Below are positions 8,396 to 18,148 of a DNA stretch of 64,000 nt, one piece after another (within the stretch, counting starts at the first letter, position 1; the number at the start of each line of letters is the position of its first letter). The DNA lies in NCBI RefSeq assembly GCF_019903425.1, contig NZ_JACHUZ010000013.1, positions 2,300,361 through 2,364,360 on the forward strand, written 5' to 3'. The notes beneath the pieces were generated by a model that was not told the origin of the DNA, did no database searches, and saw only the letters and a program-made list of their open reading frames with translations. The position numbers were made by a program, and so were the translations under genes. Source of the DNA: Vreelandella halophila (GTDB lineage Bacteria > Pseudomonadota > Gammaproteobacteria > Pseudomonadales > Oleiphilaceae).

Positions 8396-11300
8396 ATGAT
8401 CCACACCTTCCCCGGCAATCAGCTGGAACACCTTGTTGGTCCGCTCGCCAGCCTTCTCGCGATGCCGGTGAGCAACCCGCTGCAGCCGGACGTGATCATG
8501 GTCCAGCATCCCGGTATGGCGCACTGGCTCAATATGGAACTGGCCAGTGAACCCACCCGAAGGGTGGCCATGAACCTGGAGTACCCGCTGCCGGTGCGCT
8601 ACTTCTGGACCCTGATCCGCAACGTTCTGGGGCCCGAGCGCATGCCGGAAGTCTCGCCCTATCAGCGTGAGATCCTGGTCTGGCGCCTCTATGCGCTGCT
8701 GGCTTCAGAAACGGTGACCACGGATCCCGCCTTTGCCGAACCCACCCGCTACTGGCAGCAGCAGAGCCCGCGCCAGCAGCCGTTGCGCCGCTTCCAGCTG
8801 GCCGGGGAACTGGCGGATCTGTACGAGCAGTACCTGATGTACCGCCCGGACTGGATCCGCGACTGGGACGCAGGGCAGGGCGATCACTGGCAGGCCCGGC
8901 TCTGGCAGGCCCTGGTGGCGGAGATCCCGGATCACCCGTTACGGCTCATGGATGAGGCCCGTGAGAAGCTGGCTGCGCCGGCGGAAGGCCTCCCGGAGCG
9001 TCTGTTCATCTTCGGCATCAACAGCCTGGCGCCCCTGTGGCTGGAATTCATCAGTGAGGTGTCCCGGAAGGCGGGGGTGGATTTCTTCATCCTGTACCTG
9101 AACCCCTCGGACGAGTACTGGGGTGATGCCATAAGCGAGCGGCAGGCGGCCCGCCAGCGGGCACGCTGGCTGGATGAGCACGACGATGAGAGTGGCTTGG
9201 TGCTGGACATCGGCAACCCGCTTCTGACGGGCCTTGGCCACCAGGGGCAACAGTTCGTGCGCCTGCTGAGCGAGGTGGCGGACGAGGAAATGCCCCTGTT
9301 CTCTAAACCGGAAGATGATCACCTTCTGGCCCGGCTCCAGAGCGACGTACTGCACCTTCGCGATGGCCGTGAAGCGCCCGTTGAGCACCGTGACAGCAGC
9401 GTCAGCGTGGTCAGTGCCCACAGCGCGCTGCGTGAGGTCCAGGCCCTGCACGACTGGCTCCTGCACCGTTTCAACGAGAATCCCGACCTGGCACCAAGGG
9501 ACGTGGTGGTGATGTGCCCGAACGTGGAGCAGTACGCCCCCTTCGTGGAGGCCGTGTTCGCCGGTCGGGGCGAGGCACTGTCGGAAAGGGTGCCGCCGCT
9601 GCCGAGCTCCATTGCCGACCGTAATCCCGGGGATGCGGACCCGGCGGTGGCCGCGTTCATTGAAATGCTGTCCCTGCCGGATGCGCGCTTCGAGGTCAGC
9701 CGTGTCATCAGTTGGCTCCAGGTGTCGGCCATACAGCAGCGATTCGGGTTTGATACCGAGCAGGTAACCCTACTCAGCCAGTGGCTCGATGCCGCCGCCA
9801 TCCACTGGGGACTGGATGCCGAACACAAGCAGCAGTGGCTGGGCGAGGGCGCCAGTGAGCGCTACAGCTGGGATCAGGGGCTGGAACGGCTCCTGGTTGG
9901 CTTCGCCTGGGGCGATGAGGAGGTGGTGCTGCGGGACCGCCTGCTCCTGCCCCAGGTGGAGGGTGGCGATGCGGTGGTGCTGGGGCGCCTGATCGCTTTC
10001 CTGCGGGCACTCAAGGCACTGCGGCGGGACATGACCCGGGCGCGTACGGTCAGGGGCTGGCAGACCTTCCTGCACGAGCGGCTGCGCCAGGCGCTGTTCA
10101 GCACGGAACGCCGTCATGAGTGGATCCATGAACAGCTGCGGGAAGTGATCCGGGAGCTGGGGCAGTACGTCAGCCATGCGGCCTTCACCGACCCGGTGCC
10201 GCTCACGGTGATCCGCCATGCCCTTGAACAGAACCTGCAGAGTCCGGCGCGCACCGGCCGCCAGTTCATGACAGGGCAGATCACCGTCTGTTCCATGGTG
10301 CCCATGCGTTCCATCCCTTTCCGGGTGGTGGCGATCCTGGGGCTGAACGACGGTGAATTCCCGCGCCAGCGCCCGCCTCTGGGCTTCGACCTGATGGCCA
10401 ATGATCGCCCGCGGCCAGGGGACCGCTCACGCCGCGGGGACGACCGCTACCTGTTCCTGGAAGCCATTCTCTCAGCCCGGGAGCATCTCTATCTGAGCTA
10501 CCAGGGGCGGGATCTCAATACCAATGCCGAGCGCCAGCCGTCACTGGTGCTCACGGAGCTGATGAACTACCTGGAAGGCGCCACGGGCTGGTGTCGCGAT
10601 GCCATCAGGTCTTTGCCGCTGCAGCCCTTCAGTCCGGCCAATTACCAGGGCCCGGAACCGAGCTTCGATCCGGGCTGGCTGCGTCTGACCGAGGCCGGCG
10701 AGGCACGGGAGCAGGCACAGCGACTGCCGCCGCCTGAATCAGAGCCCGAGCGGCTCTCGCTGGAACAGCTGGTACGTGCCCTGGAGAATCCGGCCCGCCA
10801 CCATGCCCAGCAGCGGCTGGGGCTCTATCTGGAGGAATCCGAACTGCCTGAACTTGAGGATGTGGAACCCTTCGCGGCCAATCACCTCAGCCGCTATCTC
10901 ATCCAGGAGGCACTCATCCAGCGTGAGCTTGAGGGTGGCGATGAAACCCCGATTCTGGAGCGCGCGCGCCTGTCCGGCGAGCTTCCGGACCATGCACCGA
11001 TGACCTCGGAGCTGGCCGAGTGGCGGGAGCAGGCCAGTGGTTTCGCGCAATCCCTGGTGGATTCAGGCGCTGCCAGCGTCCAGACCTCGACGGTTGAATA
11101 CCGGATCGAGGGCCTGCCACTGACCGCGGAGCTGACCCTGGCAGCGGATGGCCGTCTGGTTCTCTGGCGTATGGCAAACCCGAAGGGCAAGGACCTGCTG
11201 CGGCTCTGGTGTCATCACTTGATCGCCAATCTTGAGGGGGAGCGCTCCTCGGTGAGTATTCACCGGGGCAGGGACGGCGCCCTGCGTGTCATGCAGTTGC

Positions 11301-11635
11301 CGCCCATGGGGCCAGTGGCGGCGGAATCCCAGCTCGGGGCACTGGTGACGGCCTGGCGTGAGAGTCTGTGTGAGCCCTCGCGTCTGCACGGCGACCTGCT
11401 GCGCGAGCTGGCCGGGATGGACGCGGATGCGGACGAATCGAAACGGCGCCGGGCCCTGCGCAATGCCTGGCTGGGCGACAGCTTTAATGGTTTCCCCGGC
11501 GTGAAGGACGATGCCTATATCGGATGGTTCTTTGAGGAAGACACTGACATCGAATCCCTTCTGGCCGCCATCGACAGCCGCTACGGCGATCTGATGACCG
11601 CCCTCACGATCACCGACACCACGGAGGCGGTGTGA
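8396..11635 (+). CDS. recC: Exodeoxyribonuclease V gamma chain RecC
   Basis: Scaffold and Chi-recognition subunit of RecBCD, 1079 residues, close to the E. coli length. The N-terminus has the family pattern GNQLEHLVGPLA and QHPGMAHWLNMELA, followed by inactive helicase-like and nuclease-like folds, with conserved FRVVAILGLNDGEFPRQ at about 640-660. It opens a recC-recB-recD operon with ATGA overlaps at both junctions, so expression is probably translationally coupled. E. coli instead has recC, ptrA, recB, recD; no protease gene interrupts this cluster. The 193-bp upstream region is shared with the divergent diguanylate cyclase gene. Confidence 0.95.
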   Translation: MIHTFPGNQLEHLVGPLASLLAMPVSNPLQPDVIMVQHPGMAHWLNMELASEPTRRVAMNLEYPLPVRYFWTLIRNVLGPERMPEVSPYQREILVWRLYALLASETVTTDPAFAEPTRYWQQQSPRQQPLRRFQLAGELADLYEQYLMYRPDWIRDWDAGQGDHWQARLWQALVAEIPDHPLRLMDEAREKLAAPAEGLPERLFIFGINSLAPLWLEFISEVSRKAGVDFFILYLNPSDEYWGDAISERQAARQRARWLDEHDDESGLVLDIGNPLLTGLGHQGQQFVRLLSEVADEEMPLFSKPEDDHLLARLQSDVLHLRDGREAPVEHRDSSVSVVSAHSALREVQALHDWLLHRFNENPDLAPRDVVVMCPNVEQYAPFVEAVFAGRGEALSERVPPLPSSIADRNPGDADPAVAAFIEMLSLPDARFEVSRVISWLQVSAIQQRFGFDTEQVTLLSQWLDAAAIHWGLDAEHKQQWLGEGASERYSWDQGLERLLVGFAWGDEEVVLRDRLLLPQVEGGDAVVLGRLIAFLRALKALRRDMTRARTVRGWQTFLHERLRQALFSTERRHEWIHEQLREVIRELGQYVSHAAFTDPVPLTVIRHALEQNLQSPARTGRQFMTGQITVCSMVPMRSIPFRVVAILGLNDGEFPRQRPPLGFDLMANDRPRPGDRSRRGDDRYLFLEAILSAREHLYLSYQGRDLNTNAERQPSLVLTELMNYLEGATGWCRDAIRSLPLQPFSPANYQGPEPSFDPGWLRLTEAGEAREQAQRLPPPESEPERLSLEQLVRALENPARHHAQQRLGLYLEESELPELEDVEPFAANHLSRYLIQEALIQRELEGGDETPILERARLSGELPDHAPMTSELAEWREQASGFAQSLVDSGAASVQTSTVEYRIEGLPLTAELTLAADGRLVLWRMANPKGKDLLRLWCHHLIANLEGERSSVSIHRGRDGALRVMQLPPMGPVAAESQLGALVTAWRESLCEPSRLHGDLLRELAGMDADADESKRRRALRNAWLGDSFNGFPGVKDDAYIGWFFEEDTDIESLLAAIDSRYGDLMTALTITDTTEAV

Positions 11636-14600
11636 TGCAGGAACTGGACGTCACCCATCTGCCGCTGGAAGGCATTCACCTGATCGAAGCCAGTGCCGGC
11701 ACCGGCAAGACCTACAATATCACGCGCCTGTACCTGCGCCTGCTACTGGAGCAGGAGCTGGAAGTGCAGCAGCTGCTGGTGATGACCTTCACCCGGGCCG
11801 CCACCGCCGAACTCAAGGGGCGCCTGGCGGGCGAGATCCAGCGCGCCCATGATCATTGGGAGACGCTCGAAGAGCCCTTCTACAAGGCGCTCCGGGAACG
11901 CTTCCCGGACACCACCCGGGTCAGGGCGCGCCTGCGCAATGCCGCCCTGCACATGGACGAAGCGGCCATCTACACCATCCACAGCTTCTGCCGCCGAGCC
12001 CTGACCCAGGAAGCCTTCACCAGTGGCATCAGCTTTGATGCGGCCATGGAAGTGGACAGCAGCGCCCTGGTGCGCGAGGCACTGGAGGACTGGTACCGGC
12101 AGGAGGCACAGGGGGCATACTTCCAGCAGCTGTACGCCTACCAGCCCACGCCTGAGGCCTTCGCGAAGGTCTGGGAAGGCACCATCAAGGGCACAGAGAC
12201 GCTTCCGGAACCCGAGGTTCCGGACCTGGAGGGTGCCTGGCAGGCATTCTGCAACCAGTGGCCCGAAGAGCGGGAAGCGTTTGCAACCCATAACGTGGAA
12301 AGCCGCCGGAAGCCGGAAACCAGGGCGGCCTGGGAAGCCGTTCAGGAGGAACTTGAGCGCCTGAGCAGCCGGCCCTGGGATGGCAGTATCCCGGACGTTT
12401 TTCAGGGGAAGTTCCTGAAGGAGGCGTTCAGCAGTGAGAAGAAGAAACAGACCATGCCGGCGCTGTACGAGCTTGCCAGCGCCATGGCGGGGCTCCAGAG
12501 GGCGCGCGAGGCCTGGTGGGCCTGGAGGGGCGTGACCTTCGCCCGGGAGCACCTGGCCGCCAGCAAGGACCGGCTGGATCAGCTGGATTTCAGTGACCTG
12601 ATCCGCCGCCTGAGCGAACAGCTGGCCTCGGCCGAACGCGGACCCGCCCTGGCGCAGAGCCTGGGTGAGCAGTTCCCGGTGGCGCTGGTGGATGAATTCC
12701 AGGATACGGACCCGGACCAGTACGCCATCCTCCAGAGGATCTACGGTGGGGCCAGGGAGCAGGGCCGGATGCTGTGCATGATCGGCGACCCCAAGCAGGC
12801 CATCTACGGTTTCCGGGGCGGGGATGTGTTCGCCTATCTCACCGCTCGTAATGACGCGGATCACCAGTGGGTCATGGGCGCCAACTACCGTTCGGCGCCG
12901 GAAGTGATCCGGGGCTATAACCGGCTCTTCCATGGCGAGCCCGTGCCTGGGGATCCACGCGAAGCCATTCCCGATGACCGGATCTTCGGCTATGGCATCC
13001 AGTACCCCCCGGTCAGTGCAGGCAGGCCGGAGCGGCAACCGGTCAGCGGACCGGCAGGGCGGGCGGCCTTCCAGTGGGGGCTGCTGCCGGTTGGGGATGA
13101 CATGGAAGGGCTCAGCAGCAAGGGCACCGGCTATACAAAAGAGGGGCGAAAACCCCTGGCCCAGTGGACGGCCCGTGAAATCCTGAGGCTGCTGGCCGGC
13201 GCGGACGTCGATGGTGAGGCGGTGGCCCCGGAGGATATCGCCGTCCTGGTCCGGGACCGTATTGAAGCCGCCCTTATGCAGGACGCGCTGACCGCCCGGG
13301 GGTTGGACTCGGTCTATCTGAGCGCTCGGGACAATGTGCTGCAAAGCGCCGAATCCCTGGAACTGTTACGGGCTTTGCGGGGAATCCTCAACCTTGAGGA
13401 TGACCGCCAGTTGATGGCGGCGCTGGCGACCATGCTGTTCGGTTACGGCACCCGTGAACTGTTTGAACTGCGCAACAGCGAGCGTGACTGGGCCAGGCTG
13501 CTGGATGACGTGACGGCGCTGCGCGAGCGCTGGCACCGCAAGGGTTTCATGAGCATGGCGCTGCAGCTCCTCCAGTGGCGGGCACGGCCGGAACCGCAGC
13601 GGCACGAGCGCAGCCTCACCAACCTCATGCACCTGATGGAGCTGCTGCAGGAAGCCAGCCAACAGCACCGCCAGCCCGAGGCGCTGCTGCACTGGTTTGA
13701 ACAGGCGCGCACGGACAGCACCGTCCAGAATACCGAACTTCGCCTGGAAAGCGATGGCCACCTGGTGCGCGTGGTGACCATGCACGGGGCCAAAGGGCTG
13801 GAGTATCCCATCGTGTTCCTGCCGTTCGTCAGCTATGGCAGACAGGGCGGTAGCGGCCGGAATATGCTGGTGCGTTACCACGACCCCCGGGACCACAGTG
13901 CGCACCTGGCCCTGAATCCATCGGATGAACAGCTGAACCTGGCCGCGGAAGAGGACGCCGCCGAAAGCATCCGGCTTCTCTACGTGGCCGCGACCCGTGG
14001 CGAACGGCGGGTCTACGTGCTGGCCGCTGCGTTTGATCAGCTGGCGTCGTCGCCGCTGGCGCGCTGCCTGCGGGTCAGCAGCTTTGAGGCATTGGAGGCT
14101 GATGTACAACAACAGCATGATGAAGGGGCCTGCGGCGTGCTGACGATTACCAGCACCGATGAGCCGGTGAGCAGCGCACCGCAGCCGACCTCCAACGAAG
14201 GGCTTACCGCGGCTGAATTCGGTGGGCGTATTGAACGGGACTGGTGGCTGTCGTCCTTCTCCGCGCTCACCCGCAATGCCCGCCACGGTGGCACCAGCGC
14301 CAGGGATCGGGATCAGGCCGAACTGGAAGAGGTAAGGCCCCATGCGGAGGCGGACAACGTCCGTTTCTCCCTCCAGAAAGGCGCCGAAGCCGGCAACCTG
14401 CTCCACGACGTTCTGGAATGGCTGGATTTCAGCGACCCGGACCTGGACGGGGTTCTGGACCAGGCCGAAAGAAGGTACCCGGGCCTCCTGACGCCGGGTG
14501 AATCCACCCGTGAGCCCATAAAAGCCTGGCTGCGGGACCTGCTGGCCGTGGAGCTGCCCAGTGGCGCGACCCTCAGCGCCCTGCCGTCGGAGAAGACCCT

Positions 14601-15081
14601 GCGGGAAAGCGAATTCTACTTCCCCATGAACGCGGACCAGCACCCACCCCTGGGCCGCATCCTGGCGCGGCACAGGGGCAGTGGTGCCGGGGTCTCCCTG
14701 CCGCCGCCGGCCAGCCTCAAGGGCATGCTCCAGGGGTTCATCGACCTTGTCTACGAGTGGCAGGGCCGCTATTACATCGTCGACTACAAGTCCAACCACC
14801 TGGGCAACGGCTTCGGCTCTTACAACCCGGAGGCACTGACCGCCAATATGCGCGAGAGCTTCTACGACCTCCAGTACCTGCTCTATATGCTGGCGCTTCA
14901 CCGCTTCCTGCGGATCCGCATCCCGGATTACGACCCGCAGCAGCACCTCGGGGGCGTGCACTACCTTTACCTGCGCGGCATGGCGCCGGGCCGTGACACC
15001 GGTATCCACGCAAGGGAGCCGGATCTGGCCGCGCTGTTCGCCCTGGACGCCCTTTTCGAGGGCCGGGAGGTGACGGTATGA
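11632..15081 (+). CDS. recB: Exodeoxyribonuclease V beta chain RecB
   Basis: The 3'-5' helicase and nuclease subunit of RecBCD, 1149 residues. The UvrD-like helicase begins with Walker A at about 19-28 (ASAGTGKTYNITRLY) and continues through motif II (ALVDEFQDTDPDQYAIL, about 353), motif III (GDPKQAIYGFRGGD), and motifs V-VI (TMHGAKGLEYPIVFLPF and LLYVAATRGERRVYV). The C-terminal RecB nuclease domain has the catalytic motif IVDYKSN (about 1045), preceded by a conserved segment KGMLQGFIDLVYEW that supplies a metal-binding Asp. All key residues appear intact. The start overlaps the recC stop (ATGA), as does the following recD with recB. Confidence 0.96.
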   Translation: MMQELDVTHLPLEGIHLIEASAGTGKTYNITRLYLRLLLEQELEVQQLLVMTFTRAATAELKGRLAGEIQRAHDHWETLEEPFYKALRERFPDTTRVRARLRNAALHMDEAAIYTIHSFCRRALTQEAFTSGISFDAAMEVDSSALVREALEDWYRQEAQGAYFQQLYAYQPTPEAFAKVWEGTIKGTETLPEPEVPDLEGAWQAFCNQWPEEREAFATHNVESRRKPETRAAWEAVQEELERLSSRPWDGSIPDVFQGKFLKEAFSSEKKKQTMPALYELASAMAGLQRAREAWWAWRGVTFAREHLAASKDRLDQLDFSDLIRRLSEQLASAERGPALAQSLGEQFPVALVDEFQDTDPDQYAILQRIYGGAREQGRMLCMIGDPKQAIYGFRGGDVFAYLTARNDADHQWVMGANYRSAPEVIRGYNRLFHGEPVPGDPREAIPDDRIFGYGIQYPPVSAGRPERQPVSGPAGRAAFQWGLLPVGDDMEGLSSKGTGYTKEGRKPLAQWTAREILRLLAGADVDGEAVAPEDIAVLVRDRIEAALMQDALTARGLDSVYLSARDNVLQSAESLELLRALRGILNLEDDRQLMAALATMLFGYGTRELFELRNSERDWARLLDDVTALRERWHRKGFMSMALQLLQWRARPEPQRHERSLTNLMHLMELLQEASQQHRQPEALLHWFEQARTDSTVQNTELRLESDGHLVRVVTMHGAKGLEYPIVFLPFVSYGRQGGSGRNMLVRYHDPRDHSAHLALNPSDEQLNLAAEEDAAESIRLLYVAATRGERRVYVLAAAFDQLASSPLARCLRVSSFEALEADVQQQHDEGACGVLTITSTDEPVSSAPQPTSNEGLTAAEFGGRIERDWWLSSFSALTRNARHGGTSARDRDQAELEEVRPHAEADNVRFSLQKGAEAGNLLHDVLEWLDFSDPDLDGVLDQAERRYPGLLTPGESTREPIKAWLRDLLAVELPSGATLSALPSEKTLRESEFYFPMNADQHPPLGRILARHRGSGAGVSLPPPASLKGMLQGFIDLVYEWQGRYYIVDYKSNHLGNGFGSYNPEALTANMRESFYDLQYLLYMLALHRFLRIRIPDYDPQQHLGGVHYLYLRGMAPGRDTGIHAREPDLAALFALDALFEGREVTV

Positions 15082-16907
15082 GCGCGGTCCTCAACCCGGT
15101 GCGGGAAGGTGAGGCGCCGGAAGCCATCGACCAGGCGCTGGCGGATGCGCTGTGCGAGTGGATCGGCTGCCGGGAGGACTGGTTCCAGCATACCCTGATG
15201 GCCGTCAGCGAGGCACTGCAGGAGGGTCATACCTGCCTGCACCTGCCGTACTGGGCGGGCCAGATCCGATGGCAGAGTGACACCTTTCCGGGCATCCGGT
15301 TTCCGGAGCTGGATGAATGGCGGCAGGGCCTGGCGGCATTGGCTATCAGCCCGGATGATGAGGCCCCAGTGGTGTTTGAGCAGGATCGTCTTTACCTGCG
15401 CCGTTACTGGCGTTTCGAGACGGAGGTAGCGTCGTCCATTCGCGAACGCCTGGCGGTGACTGAGGATGTCGACACGGCTAGTGCCCGTGCGGCCCTTGAC
15501 CGGCTCTTTCCTGTTGGGGAAGGGCAGATGATGCCCGACTGGCAAAAGGTGGCTGCAGCCAATGCCCTGTTCCAGCGCTTCAGCGTGATCGCTGGCGGCC
15601 CCGGTACCGGCAAGACGCATACCGTCACACGGCTGCTGGCGCTGCTGATCGAAACGACTGCTTCTGATGGCAGCGGGACTCCCCGGGTCCACCTTGCGGC
15701 GCCCACCGGCAAGGCGGCCCAGCGCCTGGCCGAGTCCGTAACCAGGGCGCGTTCAGGACTGGTTTCCGAGGTGGATGCCCGGATCATGGAGGCCATTCCC
15801 CGGGAAGCCACCACGCTGCACCGGCTTCTGGGCGTGATCCCGAACAGCCACCGCTTCCGCCACAATGAAGGTAACCCGCTCAATGTGGACATCCTGGTGG
15901 TGGATGAAATCTCCATGGTGGACCTGCCCCTGATGGCCCGCCTTTTCCGTGCACTGCCGCCGGAATGCCGGGTGATCCTGCTGGGCGACGCGGACCAGTT
16001 GCCATCAGTCGCCGCCGGTTCGGTGCTGGCGGACCTGGCGCCCCGGGATGTGCCGGCTTACAGTCCCGAACGCTGCCGGCGGCTCGCCACACTCGGCATT
16101 GACCTTGAATCGGCCGACGATGGTTCGGGCGGGGCGGACTACCTGAGCTTCCTGAGACAGAGCCGGCGGTTCAGTGGCAGCAGTGGTATCGGCCAGCTTG
16201 CCGCTGGGGCCATCAATGGTGAGGTTGAGGGCACGCTCGATATTCTCCGGGGTAGCCATGAGGATGTGGTCTGGCACGCCGGGGATGCGCTGCCCGAACG
16301 GCTTGCGGCCTGGACGGAACAGCGGTTCCGGCCCGTTACCGAAGCCGGCGATCTGGAGCAAGCCTTCGAGCGGCTGCAGGCCTTCCGCATCCTCTGTCCG
16401 GCCCGGATTGGGCCCAATGGTGTCGAGGCCATCAATGAACGCATTGTCGCGGCGCTCAACCCGGAGCGCCGGCGCTTCTTCCGGGGTCAGCCCATCATGA
16501 TCACCCGTAACCATTACGGGCTTGGTCTCTATAATGGCGATATTGGCCTGATCTGGCCGGATAAGCCGGAGCGGGAAGGCGAGACACCGCCGCTGCTGGC
16601 CTGGTTCCCGGGCGAAGATGGCTTTACGCCCATGGCGCCCGGGCGGCTGCCGGACCATGAAACGGTCTACGCGATGACCATCCACAAGACACAGGGGTCG
16701 GAGTTCGATGCCGTGGCCCTGGTGCTGCCGGAAAGACCGTCCGCCATTCTCAGCCGGGAGCTGATCTACACTGGGGTTACCCGGGCCCGTTCCCGGCTGA
16801 GCGTGATCGGGAGTGAATCCGTCTGGCGTGCCGGCATCAGCCAGGCCGTGGAACGCCATTCCGGTCTCGGTGCACGGCTCAGGGCCGAAAGAACTGAACC
16901 CAGCTGA
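15078..16907 (+). CDS. recD: Exodeoxyribonuclease V alpha chain RecD
   Basis: The 5'-3' helicase subunit of RecBCD, 609 residues, close to E. coli RecD. The Walker A motif is at about 173-182 (AGGPGTGKTHTVTRL), motif Ia at APTGKAAQRLAESV, motif II at ILVVDEISMVDLPLMARL (about 274), motif III at VILLGDADQLPSVAAGSVLADL, and the C-terminal motifs VYAMTIHKTQGSEFDAVALVLP and LIYTGVTRARSRL (about 535-570). The ATG overlaps the recB stop by 4 bases. The downstream lldD remnant starts 21 bp after the stop in the same orientation. Confidence 0.96.
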   Translation: MSAVLNPVREGEAPEAIDQALADALCEWIGCREDWFQHTLMAVSEALQEGHTCLHLPYWAGQIRWQSDTFPGIRFPELDEWRQGLAALAISPDDEAPVVFEQDRLYLRRYWRFETEVASSIRERLAVTEDVDTASARAALDRLFPVGEGQMMPDWQKVAAANALFQRFSVIAGGPGTGKTHTVTRLLALLIETTASDGSGTPRVHLAAPTGKAAQRLAESVTRARSGLVSEVDARIMEAIPREATTLHRLLGVIPNSHRFRHNEGNPLNVDILVVDEISMVDLPLMARLFRALPPECRVILLGDADQLPSVAAGSVLADLAPRDVPAYSPERCRRLATLGIDLESADDGSGGADYLSFLRQSRRFSGSSGIGQLAAGAINGEVEGTLDILRGSHEDVVWHAGDALPERLAAWTEQRFRPVTEAGDLEQAFERLQAFRILCPARIGPNGVEAINERIVAALNPERRRFFRGQPIMITRNHYGLGLYNGDIGLIWPDKPEREGETPPLLAWFPGEDGFTPMAPGRLPDHETVYAMTIHKTQGSEFDAVALVLPERPSAILSRELIYTGVTRARSRLSVIGSESVWRAGISQAVERHSGLGARLRAERTEPS

Positions 16908-16928
16908 AACATAAAGGGGCTGCATCCC

Positions 16929-18067
16929 ATGATCATTTCCTCAACCCTGGACTACCGGGAGGCGGCCCGCCGCCGGCTGCCGCCCTTCCTGTTCCATTAC
17001 ATCGATGGCGCCAGCTATGACGAATACACCCTGAGGCGCAACATCGAAGACCTGCGTGAACTGTCACTGCGCCAGCGGGTGCTGCAGGAAGTTGGCGACG
17101 TCGACCTCTCGACCCGGCTTTTTGGTGAGGATCTGAGCCTGCCGGTGGCACTGGCGCCGGTAGGGCTGACGGGCATGTATGCCCGGCGTGGTGAGGAGCA
17201 GGCAGCACGGGCCTCGGCCGCGAAGGGGGTTCCCTTGACGCTTTCCACCGTGTCGGTTTGTCCGATCGAGGAAGTGCAGCAGGCCTCGGATCGGGCGCTC
17301 TGGTTCCAGCTTTACGTGCTCCGGGACCGGGGCTTCATGAAGAACGTGCTGGAACGGGCCTGGGAGGCCGGTGTGCGGACCCTGGTGTTCACCGTGGATA
17401 TGCCTGTTCCCGGGCCCGTTACCGTGATGCCCATTCCGGGATGTCCGGCCCGTACTCAGGCGCCCGCCGTATGCTGCAGGCCGCCACCCATCCCTCCTGG
17501 GCGTGGCACGTGGGGGTGCGCGGGCGGCCCCATGACTTGGGGAACGTTTCCGCCTACCTGGGTGAGACGATCAGCCTGGAAGACTATGTGGGCTGGCTCG
17601 GCAGGAACTTCGACCCGTCCATCGGCTGGAAGGATCTTGAGTGGATCCGCGAGTTCTGGAAGGGCTCCATGGTGATCAAGGGCATTCTGGATCCCGAGGA
17701 TGCCCGGGATGCGGTGCGTTTCGGCGCCGATGGCATTGTTGTCTCCAACCACGGGGGCCGCCAGCTCGACGGAGCCCTCTCCAGTGCCCGTGCCATGCCG
17801 ATGATCGCGGATGCGATTGGGGATGAGCTCACACTCCTGGCGGATTCCGGTATCCGTTCCGGCCTGGATGTGGTCCGCATGCTGGCCCAGGGTGCGCATG
17901 GTGTGCTGCTTGGCCGGGCCTTTGTCTATGCGCTGGCCGCAGCCGGAGAGAAGGGTGTCACACACCTTCTGGAGCTCATCGAGAGCGAGATGCGCGTGGC
18001 GATGACGCTGACCGGCGCGCGCTCCATTGGCGATATCTCCAGGGAGAGTCTGGTCTCATCACGCTGA
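16929..18067 (+). pseudogene. lldD: FMN-dependent L-lactate dehydrogenase LldD, one-base frameshift
   Basis: Membrane-associated L-lactate:quinone oxidoreductase of the FMN alpha-hydroxy-acid dehydrogenase family. The first frame covers the N-terminal half ([20 protein letters not shown] up to [12 protein letters not shown]). The rest continues in the +1-shifted frame from ARYRDAHSG to the end, including the FMN/active-site region [12 protein letters not shown] (His and Arg present) and [15 protein letters not shown]. The break lies in the GGG at 17412-17414: one more G would restore the frame and give about 379 residues, matching the family. The second half is otherwise well conserved, so this is either a recent mutation or a sequencing error at a G run. 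It is one gene, not two. Confidence 0.88.
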
Positions 18068-18148
18068 CGGATGACTCTTGCGCCCCATGACGCCCACAAA
18101 CCGGACGGGGTATCATAGCCGCGTTTTTCCATTAACCCGGGACCCGCA

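Noticed and set aside
11743-15009. Two long minus-strand open frames (533 and 547 codons) opposite recB
   Set aside because: Antisense shadows of recB; composition rich in Gly/Gln/His/Arg without domains.
17258-18067. Reading the second half of lldD as a separate gene starting at 17258
   Set aside because: Its first 50 or so codons are out of phase with lldD and unlike any protein; homology begins only at the frameshift, so it is one broken gene.
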